Source: Mesorhizobium sp. B2-4-15 (GTDB lineage Bacteria > Pseudomonadota > Alphaproteobacteria > Rhizobiales > Rhizobiaceae). From it: DNA of 64,000 bases. Positions within the stretch are counted from its first letter, which is position 1; each line of letters opens with the position of its first letter. Under the pieces are notes generated by a model. It saw only the letters and a program-made list of their open reading frames with translations, was not told where the DNA came from and made no database searches. Positions 36,150 to 46,398 of this stretch are shown piece by piece. The position numbers were made by a program, and so were the translations under genes. The stretch covers positions 62,001-126,000 of the forward strand of contig NZ_VFUZ01000001.1 of NCBI RefSeq assembly GCF_006658505.1, given 5' to 3'.

Positions 36150-36494
36150 GGACTACGTTAAGCGAGCAAAGGATTTAGAGGTCTGCAAACGAGCTTATGC
36201 GGTTTCTCTTGAGCTGCACAAAGCCACGCTCGCTTTCCCGAAAATGCAGCAATGCGCACTGGCCGATCAGATGCGACGCTCGAGCAAGGCCATTTGCGCT
36301 AATCTGGCCGAGGGATTCGCCGACAGAGCCATTCTAAGGCTGAATTCGCGCGGGTTATCTCGGTGGCCATGGGTTCGTGCAGCGAAGTAGAGACGTGGAT
36401 CGCCTACGCGCTCGACCTTGAGTACATCATGCAAGAGCAGTTCGACAAATGGCTGCGATCCCACGCCCATATTATGGAATGCTGGTCAACTTGA
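36136..36494 (+). pseudogene. Frameshifted four-helix-bundle (S23-type) protein
   Basis: Starting at ATG 36136, the frame encodes AKDLEVCKRAYAVSLELHK, LADQMRRSSKAICANLAEGF, typical of the four-helix-bundle family related to ORFs in 23S rRNA intervening sequences. Near 36325 the reading frame breaks; the other frame continues with SKAEFARVISVAMGSCSEVE and TWIAYALDLEYI to a stop at 36494. Together they give about 119 residues, the usual length. One indel has inactivated it unless it is a sequencing error. The gene lies between inverted repeats and inside the tol-pal operon. Confidence 0.75.
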
Positions 36495-36518
36495 AAGAGA
36501 GACTGAAGTGAATTCTCT

Positions 36519-36563
36519 CGCCTGCCCCTTCATTTCTCCAATTCCCCAACTCCTCAATTCCCC
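36519..36563 (-). repeat. Right terminal inverted repeat
   Basis: CCTGCC...TCTCCAATT (36521-36543) and TCCTCAATTCCCC (36551-36563) are the reverse complement of the left arm at 36098-36149, with a few mismatches and gaps. It ends the element about 200 bp before pal. Confidence 0.75.
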
Positions 36564-36761
36564 TTTTTCACGTCTTGGTCGCGTTTTGGCCGCATTTCCG
36601 CCTAGGGTCCGCGCGCAATGTCGCCCCTGGTTCAGCGTTGGGCGTAACGGTCGCGGACGGCGGCCTAAACCAAATTTTAACCGTGTTTCTTGAATGCCGG
36701 TTAACCCAAACGTGGTTACTGGGTGATCAACGAAATCACTCGAATGCGAAGGAGAGGCGGC

Positions 36762-37268
36762 ATGGGCCGTATCGCAGCACTGACCAGAAATCCCGTCATG
36801 ATCGCGCTCGTGGCCATGCTCGCCATCGCCGGTTGCGCCTCGAAGAAGACGCCCAACAGCGCGGCTGATCTCGGCCTCAACGGCGCCGGCGCGGCAACGC
36901 CAGGTTCGGCGCAGGACTTCACCGTCAACATCGGCGACCGCATCTTCTTCGATACGGACTCGTCCTCGATCCGCGCCGACGCGCAGACGACGCTCGCCCG
37001 CCAGGCGCAGTGGCTGAACAAGTACAAGCAGTATGCCATCGTCGTCGAAGGCCACGCCGACGAACGCGGCACGCGCGAATACAATCTGGCGCTCGGTGCC
37101 CGCCGCGCCGCCGCCGCCCGCGACTTCCTGGTTTCCAAGGGCGTTTCCGCCAGCCGCCTGAAGACGATTTCCTACGGCAAGGAACGCCCGGTCGCGGTGT
37201 GCGACGACATCTCCTGCTGGTCGCAGAACCGCCGCGCGGTCACCACGCTCAGCGGCGCCGGCTCCTGA
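36762..37268 (+). CDS. pal: Peptidoglycan-associated lipoprotein Pal
   Basis: A 168-residue outer-membrane lipoprotein: lipobox LAIAGC near residue 26, then an OmpA-like domain (VNIGDRIFFDTDSS, AIVVEGHADERGTREYNLALG, ISYGKERPVAVC). It binds peptidoglycan and TolB. ATG 36762 has AAGGAGAGGCGGC upstream and puts the signal at the N terminus. The distance from tolB is larger than normal because of the inserted element, so pal may need its own promoter. Confidence 0.95.
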   Translation: MGRIAALTRNPVMIALVAMLAIAGCASKKTPNSAADLGLNGAGAATPGSAQDFTVNIGDRIFFDTDSSSIRADAQTTLARQAQWLNKYKQYAIVVEGHADERGTREYNLALGARRAAAARDFLVSKGVSASRLKTISYGKERPVAVCDDISCWSQNRRAVTTLSGAGS

Positions 37269-37445
37269 TCGGCAAAAATACAACACCGGTTTGGGAAAGG
37301 CGGCCGTGAGGCCGCCTTTTTCACATCTGGGCAGCGGAAACAAAATTTGGCCGAAGTCTCGCGCCCTGCTATGAGCCGAGGGCGCTTGGCTGGTCCCACC
37401 CTGATTGGAAGGCGCGAACAGACTAACGACACACGCGAGAGGCAC

Positions 37446-38573
37446 ATGCATTTGAGATCGGTTCTGAGCGGCACGCTTGCGGCGCTACTCCTATCAGGCG
37501 TCACCGCCCTGGCTAGCGGCCTGGGGGCTGATGGCAAAGCGCAATCGACCGACAGCGGCTTTTCCTTCCATCTGCCCAGCATCGAATTGCCCAGCCTCTT
37601 CGCCGAAAAGAAGCAGCAGGACCAGGTTCAGCTCGCGCAACAGTCGAACGGCGCGGGCGCGACCGGCCTCGAGGACCAGCTGCGCCAGATGAACGGCAAA
37701 ATCGAAGAGCTCAATTTCCAGATTCTGCAGATGCAGGAGCAGATCCGCAAACAGCAGGAAGACAACGAGTTCCGCTTCCAGCAGCTCGAAGGCGGCGCGC
37801 AAGGCGGGCAACCGGCCGGACAGAAGAAGTCGCAGGCGGCACCCGCCGGCGGCGACAACAGGGTGGCCGAGGCACCGGCCACGCAGGCGCCGGCCGATAC
37901 CGGCAACCGGGCCGCCAGTCAGTCGTCCGGCGGCCAAAGCGTCGAAGACGTCATCGTCGAATCCTCCGATGGCGACCCCGGCAAGGTGATCCCCGGAAAG
38001 GGCGCGCCGGAAAAGAATTTCGGCACTATCACGGTCGACAAGAACGGCAATGTGGTCGATGCCGGCGGCAGCACCCAGGCGACCGTGCCGGCGCAGGATG
38101 CCGCTGCGGCCACCAGTGCTCCGGCCACCAACGCTCCGGCCAAGGCCGGCAAGCCCAACGGTACGGTGGTCGCCGCGCTGCCTTCGACAAAAGACCCGGA
38201 AGAGCTTTACCGCAATTCCTATCAGTTCATCCTGTCAGGCGACTACAGCACCGCCGAACAGGGGTTCCGCGACCATATCTCTCGCTTCCCCAAGGACGCC
38301 AAGACGGCGGACGCGCATTACTGGCTGGGTGAATCCCTGCTCGGCCAGCAGAAATACCGTGACGCCGCCGAGGTCTTCCTCGCCGCCAGCAAGGACTATC
38401 CCAAGGCCAAGAAGGCTCCCGACATGCTGTTGAAGCTCGGCGTGTCGCTGGTCGGCCTCAAGCAGCACGATGTTGCCTGCGCCACCTTCAGCGAAGTCGG
38501 CAAGCGCTACCCCGATATCTCGAATGCGCTCAAGGAACGCGTCAAGCAGGAAAAGGCCCTGGCTGCCTGCTGA
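37446..38573 (+). CDS. cpoB: Cell division coordinator CpoB (YbgF)
   Basis: A 375-residue periplasmic protein with a signal peptide, an N-terminal coiled coil (LEDQLRQMNGKIEELNFQIL, then QMQEQIRKQQEDNEFRF), a Pro/Ala/Gln-rich linker and C-terminal TPR repeats (PEELYRNSYQFILSGDYSTA, ADAHYWLGESLLGQQ). It couples Tol-Pal to peptidoglycan synthesis. ATG 37446 chosen; the upstream TTG frame is unlikely. Its stop overlaps the tilS start by one base. Confidence 0.93.
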   Translation: MHLRSVLSGTLAALLLSGVTALASGLGADGKAQSTDSGFSFHLPSIELPSLFAEKKQQDQVQLAQQSNGAGATGLEDQLRQMNGKIEELNFQILQMQEQIRKQQEDNEFRFQQLEGGAQGGQPAGQKKSQAAPAGGDNRVAEAPATQAPADTGNRAASQSSGGQSVEDVIVESSDGDPGKVIPGKGAPEKNFGTITVDKNGNVVDAGGSTQATVPAQDAAAATSAPATNAPAKAGKPNGTVVAALPSTKDPEELYRNSYQFILSGDYSTAEQGFRDHISRFPKDAKTADAHYWLGESLLGQQKYRDAAEVFLAASKDYPKAKKAPDMLLKLGVSLVGLKQHDVACATFSEVGKRYPDISNALKERVKQEKALAAC

Positions 38574-39982
38574 TGCTCGATCCCGAGCCTGATCTTTCGA
38601 CAAGACTTCTTTCGCATATCGATTTTACCAGCGGCGCCGTTGCGGCCGTATCCGGCGGCAGCGACTCGACCGCCCTGCTCCTCCTCCTCAAACAGTATCT
38701 CGATCGAACCGCGCCGTCCGCCAGGCTGCTTGCGGTGACGGTCGACCATGGCCTGCGGCAGGATTCGGCAGCCGAGGCGCAAGCCGTGGCCAGGCTTTGC
38801 GCGGAACGCGGCATTGCCCACCGCACCCTGGTCTGGTCCGGGCGCAAGCCATCCACCGGTCTGCCCGCCGCGGCGCGGGAAGCGCGTTACCGGCTGCTGG
38901 CGAAGGTGGCGCGAGGGGAAGGCATGGGCCTGATCGTGACTGGCCATACCGCCGACGACCAGGCCGAGACAGTGCTGATGCGGGAAACCCGCGAAGAGGG
39001 CGTGGGCCGCAATAAGGGATCGGGCCGCGAGGAGGGCCGTGGCCTTGCCGGCATGGCGCCGGCCACCCTTCACGACTGGCGCGAATGGATCGTGCGACCG
39101 CTTCTAGGCACGCGGCGCGCGGCGCTTCGCGACTTCCTCAGGCGCCAGAATGTCGGCTGGGCCGACGATCCGACCAATGCCGACGAGACCTACGAGCGGC
39201 CGCGTCTGCGCGCGGCACTTGAGGGGGATGCCGGCGCGCAGCGCGTGGATGGCGCCCTGGCACTGGCGGCACGGGCGGCCTTGGACCGCACGCAGCTTGG
39301 CCTGGCCGCCGCCGAAGTCATCCTTCGCTTTGCCCGCCAGCCAGCAACGGGGCTCATCAGACTCGATCCGGCTCTGCTGCGCGCCGGCGAGGACCGCGCT
39401 GCCGTCTACGCCTTGCGCATTCTGCTGGCGACGTCAGGCGGGGTTGCCTATCTGCCGGACAAGGCCCGCGGCGAGGCGTTGTTCGGCCGGCTAAAGGCCG
39501 GATTTCTTTGCGCCACATTGTCGCGGACGGTGGTCGATTTCAGGCGTGCCGGCATCTTCCTGCGCCGTGAGATGCGCGGCTTGCCGCCGGCGGCGGCCGT
39601 CCTTGACGCCGCCATCTGGGATGGGCGTCGCCAGATCACATTGAACGACGGCAACGGCGCATTGTTGATCGCGCCGCTCGGGGCAGCGGCGGCGAAGCGG
39701 CTGGCGACCGGCAAAGGCGATACGACGCCGCAAAGCCTGATAAGCGCCGCGTTGGCGGCCGAGCCCGCAGCGCGGCAAGCCCTTGAGAAACCTGGTTCGG
39801 CGCCGGATTGGCCGGCATCGCCGGGGTTTGAGGCGCGGCCGGTCGTTGCTCCCTTTGCGCGCTTCCTGCCGTCTTTCGATCTGGCGCCGGCGCGGGCCGC
39901 GGCCTCGTTGGTCGGCGCGCCACCGGTTCCAGCGCCGCCATTCGCCGGCCATAGTGCCGGCCGATCATGGGCGAAAGCTTAA
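38573..39982 (+). CDS. tilS: tRNA(Ile)-lysidine synthase
   Basis: A 469-residue enzyme with the N-terminal PP-loop motif SGGSDSTALL near residue 28, VTVDHGLRQDS, and GHTADDQAETVLMR. It modifies C34 of the AUA-decoding tRNA(Ile) with lysine and is essential. The N-terminal core is intact; the C-terminal part is less conserved, as usual in rhizobia. Start ATG overlaps the cpoB stop (TGATG). Confidence 0.93.
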   Translation: MLDPEPDLSTRLLSHIDFTSGAVAAVSGGSDSTALLLLLKQYLDRTAPSARLLAVTVDHGLRQDSAAEAQAVARLCAERGIAHRTLVWSGRKPSTGLPAAAREARYRLLAKVARGEGMGLIVTGHTADDQAETVLMRETREEGVGRNKGSGREEGRGLAGMAPATLHDWREWIVRPLLGTRRAALRDFLRRQNVGWADDPTNADETYERPRLRAALEGDAGAQRVDGALALAARAALDRTQLGLAAAEVILRFARQPATGLIRLDPALLRAGEDRAAVYALRILLATSGGVAYLPDKARGEALFGRLKAGFLCATLSRTVVDFRRAGIFLRREMRGLPPAAAVLDAAIWDGRRQITLNDGNGALLIAPLGAAAAKRLATGKGDTTPQSLISAALAAEPAARQALEKPGSAPDWPASPGFEARPVVAPFARFLPSFDLAPARAAASLVGAPPVPAPPFAGHSAGRSWAKA

Positions 39983-40087
39983 CCCACACGTGCTGTTATG
40001 CTTGGCAAGGGGGAGTGCTCTCCCTATGTTAGGCCCAAGTTTCCTCTCATGACGCGTGTCCGCCCGCGGACGCCAACGGGACAATTG

Positions 40088-42016
<1,929 letters not shown>

Positions 42017-42036
42017 GAAGAGCAAACATCTATAAC

Positions 42037-42068
42037 AAACGCCGTGGCTCAAACCGCGGCGTTTTGCT
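42037..42068 (+). terminator. Intrinsic terminator of the ftsH transcript
   Basis: AAACGCCGTGG (42037-42047) pairs with CCGCGGCGTTT (42054-42064, one T-G wobble) around CTCAAA, followed by a T-rich stretch (TTTTGCTTTT). It lies 20 bp past the ftsH stop. Confidence 0.8.
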
Positions 42069-42148
42069 TTTGGGGGCGGGAGAAGATGTAGAGCTGTCCG
42101 GGAATCGCACCGCGGCGTTGGCGATTTGTGAAAGTCGATGTGGCGTGC

Positions 42149-42193
42149 AATCCCCTCTTGTAGGGGAGATGCCCCGGCAGGGCAGAAGGGGCG
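42149..42193 (+). repeat. Dispersed intergenic repeat, left inverted copy
   Basis: Contains CCCCTCTTGTAGGGGAGATG and GGCAGGGCAGAAGGGGCGC; its inverted counterpart lies at 42343-42390. This is a common rhizobial intergenic repeat pattern. Confidence 0.55.
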
Positions 42194-42342
42194 CCGTCCC
42201 GCCGCGATGTCAAAGAAAGCCTTGCGCCCACGGCTTTGGACTCCACCACGCATATTTTCCTTCCTTCAATCACGGTTTCGCCGAACCACCTATCCCGCCT
42301 GCGCGAAGGCGAACCCAAGCGAGATTGAAGCGGCGATCCCTC

Positions 42343-42390
42343 GCGCCCCCTCTGTCCTGCCGGACATCTCCCCCACAAGGGGTGAGATTG
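42343..42390 (-). repeat. Dispersed intergenic repeat, right inverted copy
   Basis: Reverse-complement form of the 42149 repeat, including CCCCTCTGTCCTGCCGGACA and TCTCCCCCACAAGGGGTGAG. The 150 bp between the two copies hold no supported gene. The pair could form a long imperfect hairpin. Confidence 0.55.
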
Positions 42391-42442
42391 GCAGCGTCGC
42401 CGACGGCGCTTCCTTGCAGCGTCCCTTGATCTCGAGCCCAAC

Positions 42443-42473
42443 AAAAAGCCCGCGAACCTTGCGGTTCGCGGGC
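42443..42473 (-). terminator. Intrinsic terminator of the PsiF-like gene
   Basis: GCCCGCGAACC (42448-42458) and GGTTCGCGGGC (42463-42473) form an 11-bp stem around a 4-nt loop; read on the minus strand five Ts follow. It lies 26 bp past the stop of the gene at 42499. Confidence 0.85.
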
Positions 42474-42498
42474 CTTCGTCAACCGTTACGAAACGAGA

Positions 42499-43347
42499 TC
42501 AGCTCTTCAGCTTGGCATTGCAGAGGCTGTAGAAGCCGCCACCCTTCTGGATCCACTTCAAGCCGCCAAGCGTCTTGGCATCCTTGTTGGCGTAGTACTG
42601 TTCAAGGCAGGTGTGCATGCGACCCTTGGCCGGGGTCTCGGTGGCGAATTTCGGCGAGATGGCGGTCGGGAAAGTCACGCCCTTCGGCGCGGCGACAGTC
42701 GGCGTTGCCGGTTCCTTGGTGTAATTTGCCTCGCTGGGAGCCGGCACGGTCTCGTCATCGGATGCGCCGGCACCGCATTCGCTCTTGCGGAAGTCGTTCC
42801 ACTTCATGCCCTTCAGCGTATTCGCCGTCTTTGCAGCCTGGTACTTGGTGCTGCATTCGGCCATGGTCAGGCTCTTGCCACCGGTGGCGGCGGGAGCCGC
42901 GGCAGCCTTGGTGGTGGCAGGCTTAGTGGTGGCCGCCTTGGTGTCGGCGGCAGCCGATGCTCCGGCGGCGCATTCGGTCTTGCGGAAATCGTTCCACTTC
43001 ATGCCGTTCAGGGTGCCTGCGGCCTTGGCAGCCTGATACTTGGCGCTGCATTCCTTGGCGGTCAGGCCCTTGGCGGTGCTGTCGGCGGCCGCGGCGGCAG
43101 GTTTGGTGGTCTTCGTGTCTGCTGCCTTGGTGTCGGTGGCCTTGGCATCAGTCTTGGTGGCCGCGGCGTCGGTGCCGCACTGTGCCTTGCGGAATTGGTT
43201 CCAGGTCTGTCCGGCAAGTGTCCCCGCATCCTTGGCGGCGTTATACTTCGTGCTGCACTCGGCCATCGTCAGCGCGTTGGCTGGCGCGGCCAGAAACAAC
43301 GTCACAACGGCAAGGCCGGTCAGAGTGGCAAGTCGGTGGATGAGCAT
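42499..43347 (-). CDS. Exported PsiF-like repeat protein
   Basis: A 282-residue secreted protein with a signal peptide (LATLTGLAVVTLFLAAPANA) and three copies of a roughly 35-residue unit with two cysteines, of the form ECSxKYxAAKxxxTLxGMxWxDFRKxEC, joined by Ala/Thr/Lys-rich linkers, then a fourth degenerate Cys unit (CLEQYYANKDAKTLGGLKW). The unit resembles PsiF phosphate-starvation-inducible repeats. It is probably periplasmic with disulfide bonds; the function is not known. ATG 43347 chosen. Confidence 0.72.
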   Translation of the reverse strand: MLIHRLATLTGLAVVTLFLAAPANALTMAECSTKYNAAKDAGTLAGQTWNQFRKAQCGTDAAATKTDAKATDTKAADTKTTKPAAAAADSTAKGLTAKECSAKYQAAKAAGTLNGMKWNDFRKTECAAGASAAADTKAATTKPATTKAAAAPAATGGKSLTMAECSTKYQAAKTANTLKGMKWNDFRKSECGAGASDDETVPAPSEANYTKEPATPTVAAPKGVTFPTAISPKFATETPAKGRMHTCLEQYYANKDAKTLGGLKWIQKGGGFYSLCNAKLKS

Positions 43348-43714
43348 AGCGTTTCTCCGTTGCTGCAGCCCATTAATACGTCCCAGCAAATCAATAGCGC
43401 TCAACGGTCGGTTGCGCCAGATGCCAAGTGAGGTATATATCGGCGGAAGCCGGTTTTCCCGATAAGGTGATGAAATCATTGTTCCTTACCGGTCCGAAAC
43501 AAGGTTTTCCGCGTGCATATGCGCCGGATGGCTCGCAAAACTGGTACATTGCGGTGTCTGAGAGCCGTCATGCTACGTTGCAGCCATGTTGTGTGCGGTG
43601 CACAACAATGATTTTCTAAGGATTCGTAACATATAATCACACAATGTGATCATGGCGCGGGAGCCAATTGTGGCATGACGTGCCGGATAAGAACAATCGG
43701 GGATACCGACTAGC
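43348..43714. other. Gene-less stretch, 367 bp
   Basis: Lies between the divergent starts of the PsiF-like gene and glmM. Holds an AT-rich part (43600-43660) with ACATATAATCACACAATGTG near 43627, which includes an imperfect dyad CACAATGTG. No ORF or RNA is supported; it probably carries two promoters. Confidence 0.45.
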
Positions 43715-45067
43715 ATGGCAGGAAATTACTTCGGCACGGACGGCATTCGCGGGCGCGCCAACAAGTTTCCGATGACTGCGGAAGTCGCCATGCGGGTCGG
43801 CATGGCCGCCGGCCTTTCATTCCAGCGCGGCAGCCATCGCCATCGTGTCGTTCTGGGTAAGGACACCAGGCTTTCCGGCTACATGATCGAGAATGCGATG
43901 GTGGCCGGGCTTTGCGCCGCCGGCATGGATGTGTTCCTGCTCGGCCCGATTCCAACGCCGGCCGTCGCCATGCTGGTGCGGTCGCTGCGCGCCGACATCG
44001 GCGTCATGATATCGGCTTCGCACAATCCCTATTACGACAATGGCATCAAGCTGTTCGGCCCCGATGGCTACAAGCTCTCAGATGAGATCGAAGAACGCAT
44101 CGAGAGCATGCTCGACAAGGATATCGAACTGGCACTCGCCGATTCGGACGGGCTTGGCCGCGCCAAGCGCGTCGACGGCGTGCATGACCGCTATATCGAA
44201 TTCGCCAAGCGCACCTTGCCGCGCTCGATGTCGCTTTCTGGCCTCAGGATCGTCGTCGATTGCGCCAATGGAGCGGCTTACAAAGTCGCGCCCGAGGCAC
44301 TGTGGGAACTCGGCGCCGAGGTCGTGGCCATCAATGTCGAGCCCAACGGCTTCAACATCAACAAGGAATGCGGTTCGACCCATCCGGCCGGCTTGCAGAA
44401 GAAAGTGCATGAAGTGCGCGCCGACATCGGCATTGCGCTCGACGGCGATGCCGACCGGGTCGTCATCGTCGATGAAAACGGCGCCATCGTCGATGGCGAC
44501 CAGATCATGGCGCTGATCGCGGAGTCCTGGCACCAGAGCGGGCGGCTTGCCGGCGGCGGCGTTGTCTCGACCGTCATGTCCAATCTCGGCCTCGAACGCT
44601 TCCTCGGCGACATGAAGCTGCAATTGCATCGAACCAAGGTCGGCGACCGCTATGTGGTGGAGCATATGCGCGCGCATGGGCTCAATGTCGGCGGCGAACA
44701 GTCGGGCCACATCGTGCTGTCGGATTTCTCGACCACCGGTGACGGCTTGGTGTCGGCATTGCAGGTGCTGGCCTGCATCAAGCGGCAGGGCCGCCCGGTC
44801 AGCGAACTGTCGAAGAAGTTCGAGCCGGTGCCGCAGATCCTGAAGAATGTCCGGATCGCCGGCGGCAAGCCGTTAGAGGAAGCCCCGGTCAAGGCCGTCA
44901 TCGAGGATGCACGCCACCGTCTCGGCAAGGCCGGGCGGCTGGTCATCCGCCCGTCCGGCACCGAGCCGCTGATCCGTGTCATGGCCGAGGGTGACGATCC
45001 ACAACTGGTCGAGGCGGTCGTCAACGACATCGTCGAGGTCATCTCGGAAACACGCAGCGCCGCCTGA
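43715..45067 (+). CDS. glmM: Phosphoglucosamine mutase
   Basis: A 450-residue enzyme. Motifs: [12 protein letters not shown] at the start, the phosphoserine loop [15 protein letters not shown] (serine of SASHNP), the metal-binding [12 protein letters not shown] and the sugar-phosphate-binding [12 protein letters not shown] near the end. It converts glucosamine 6-phosphate to glucosamine 1-phosphate for peptidoglycan and LPS. It normally follows ftsH; here the PsiF-like gene sits in between on the opposite strand. Confidence 0.96.
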   Translation: MAGNYFGTDGIRGRANKFPMTAEVAMRVGMAAGLSFQRGSHRHRVVLGKDTRLSGYMIENAMVAGLCAAGMDVFLLGPIPTPAVAMLVRSLRADIGVMISASHNPYYDNGIKLFGPDGYKLSDEIEERIESMLDKDIELALADSDGLGRAKRVDGVHDRYIEFAKRTLPRSMSLSGLRIVVDCANGAAYKVAPEALWELGAEVVAINVEPNGFNINKECGSTHPAGLQKKVHEVRADIGIALDGDADRVVIVDENGAIVDGDQIMALIAESWHQSGRLAGGGVVSTVMSNLGLERFLGDMKLQLHRTKVGDRYVVEHMRAHGLNVGGEQSGHIVLSDFSTTGDGLVSALQVLACIKRQGRPVSELSKKFEPVPQILKNVRIAGGKPLEEAPVKAVIEDARHRLGKAGRLVIRPSGTEPLIRVMAEGDDPQLVEAVVNDIVEVISETRSAA

Positions 45068-45142
45068 TCCCCAGCGCGCCCGAAGGACGTCGCGTCCGGT
45101 GCGCCCCCGGGGAAGCGTCACGCCGCTCCGCTTGCAAACGAA

Positions 45143-45165
45143 GCCCGCCCTCCCGGCGGGCTTTT
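45143..45165 (+). terminator. Intrinsic terminator after glmM
   Basis: GCCCGCC (45143-45149) and GGCGGGC (45155-45161) form the stem, followed by TTTT. Confidence 0.8.
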
Positions 45166-45250
45166 CGTTGGCCGGAGAACTGGCCTCCAGCTTTGTCGAA
45201 ATCCTCGTCGAAGCCCTCGGATTTTAGGGATTCGTGGTTAATCGACAGGG

Positions 45251-45266
45251 TTAAACGGCTTTTAAC
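45251..45266. promoter_or_regulatory. CtrA-like box before the first porin-like gene
   Basis: A perfect TTAA-N7-TTAAC match at 45251-45266, about 80 bp before the likely start at 45347. A second TTAA lies 9 bp to its left (45234-45237), giving an overlapping set. CtrA boxes of this form control cell-cycle genes in the Rhizobiales and Caulobacter. Confidence 0.6.
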
Positions 45267-45346
45267 CTTTGCAATTCATTATCCACGCCTGAAAGCCAAT
45301 CTTATTCGGGCGCGATCGCGCTCCGAGGTTCCCAGGGGTGACAAGC

Positions 45347-46180
45347 ATGTTCAATACAGCAAGAAAGGCCTTGTTTGCCGCGCTGTTCGCGGGCCTGGCC
45401 TGGCCGGTGTTCGCGGCCGACCTTCCAGAACCGGTGGTCGAAGAGGCCCCGCCACCGGTCTACGAGCAGCCGGTCGATGTCGGCGGCTGGTATATCCGTG
45501 GCGACCTCGACTATCACAAGTCCGATGTGCGCGGCATCGACTACATGACTTACACCGTCGACCCCTGTAACTGTTCGGTCACGCCGGGCAGCAAGAGTTT
45601 CGACTATGGCAGGCTCAAGGGCGGTTTCTCGCTCGGCGGCGGCGTCGGCTACAAGATCAACGATCATTTCCGCACGGACCTGACCGCCGACTACTGGTTC
45701 AAGTCGAACTTCAACGGCGGTACCTCGGATATCAACGGGACTTCAACCGAAGTGTCGAAGATGAGCGCCTTGCTGCTGCTTGCCAACGCTTATGTCGATA
45801 TCGGCACCTGGCACGGCATCACGCCCTATGTCGGCGCTGGCATCGGCGGCGCGCGCGTCAAGTGGGATGATGTCTACGACCCGAACACCACCGAGCATAA
45901 TCCCGGAGCATCGAACTGGCGCTTCGCCTATGCGCTGATGGCCGGCGCTTCCTACTGCCTGACCGATAAAATCATCCTCGATGCGGGCTATCGCTTCTCG
46001 CATATCCAGGGGGGCCGCATGTTCGAGTGGGACGTGACCAGCTCGGGCCCTGGCTTTGACCGTGGCATCAACACACATGAAGTGCGCGGTGGCCTGCGCT
46101 ATCAGTTCGGCGGCAACAATGGGTGCGCCGCACCTGTTGTGGCCTACCAGCCCGAACCCGAGCCGGTCTACACCAAGTAG
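45347..46180 (+). CDS. Outer-membrane beta-barrel protein (Omp25-like)
   Basis: A 277-residue protein with a signal peptide (ALFAALFAGLAWPVFAADLP) and alternating strands ending in an OmpA-type barrel: GGWYIRGDLDYHKSDV, FSLGGGVGYKINDHFRTDLT, TPYVGAGIGGARVKWD, SYCLTDKIILDAGYRF and HEVRGGLRYQFGG. It resembles the Omp25/Omp31 family of Rhizobiales. It has several Cys residues (CNCS), unusual for this family. ATG 45347 chosen over GTG 45338 by position relative to AGGGG. Surface function unknown. Confidence 0.88.
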   Translation: MFNTARKALFAALFAGLAWPVFAADLPEPVVEEAPPPVYEQPVDVGGWYIRGDLDYHKSDVRGIDYMTYTVDPCNCSVTPGSKSFDYGRLKGGFSLGGGVGYKINDHFRTDLTADYWFKSNFNGGTSDINGTSTEVSKMSALLLLANAYVDIGTWHGITPYVGAGIGGARVKWDDVYDPNTTEHNPGASNWRFAYALMAGASYCLTDKIILDAGYRFSHIQGGRMFEWDVTSSGPGFDRGINTHEVRGGLRYQFGGNNGCAAPVVAYQPEPEPVYTK

Positions 46181-46204
46181 ACCTACCTGCTTCTGATGGT
46201 TACG

Positions 46205-46232
46205 AACCGCCCGGCTCAGCCGGGCGGTTTTC
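46205..46232 (+). terminator. Intrinsic terminator after the first porin-like gene
   Basis: AACCGCCCGGC (46205-46215) pairs perfectly with GCCGGGCGGTT (46219-46229) around TCA, followed by TT. Confidence 0.85.
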
Positions 46233-46307
46233 GTTCGGGCGGTCTTTCGCCGGGTGGCTTGAAGATGAGTTTCCGTTCGAAATCAAATCGCTAACGCTCT
46301 GTTAGCC

Positions 46308-46323
46308 TTAACCGTGACTTAAC
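46308..46323. promoter_or_regulatory. CtrA-like box before the second porin-like gene
   Basis: A perfect TTAA-N7-TTAAC match at 46308-46323, 76 bp before the start. A further TTAAC lies at 46332-46336. The position mirrors the box before the first porin-like gene. Confidence 0.6.
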
Positions 46324-46398
46324 CACTATGGTTAACAATGCTCCCTGAAACGATGGCGGCCGCCGTGATCGCAGGCGCCAAATCCGGGAGTCGGGACC

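Noticed and set aside
43428..43619. Small plus-strand ORF of 63 codons between the PsiF-like gene and glmM
   Set aside because: No ribosome site, no domain, and it overlaps the probable promoters.
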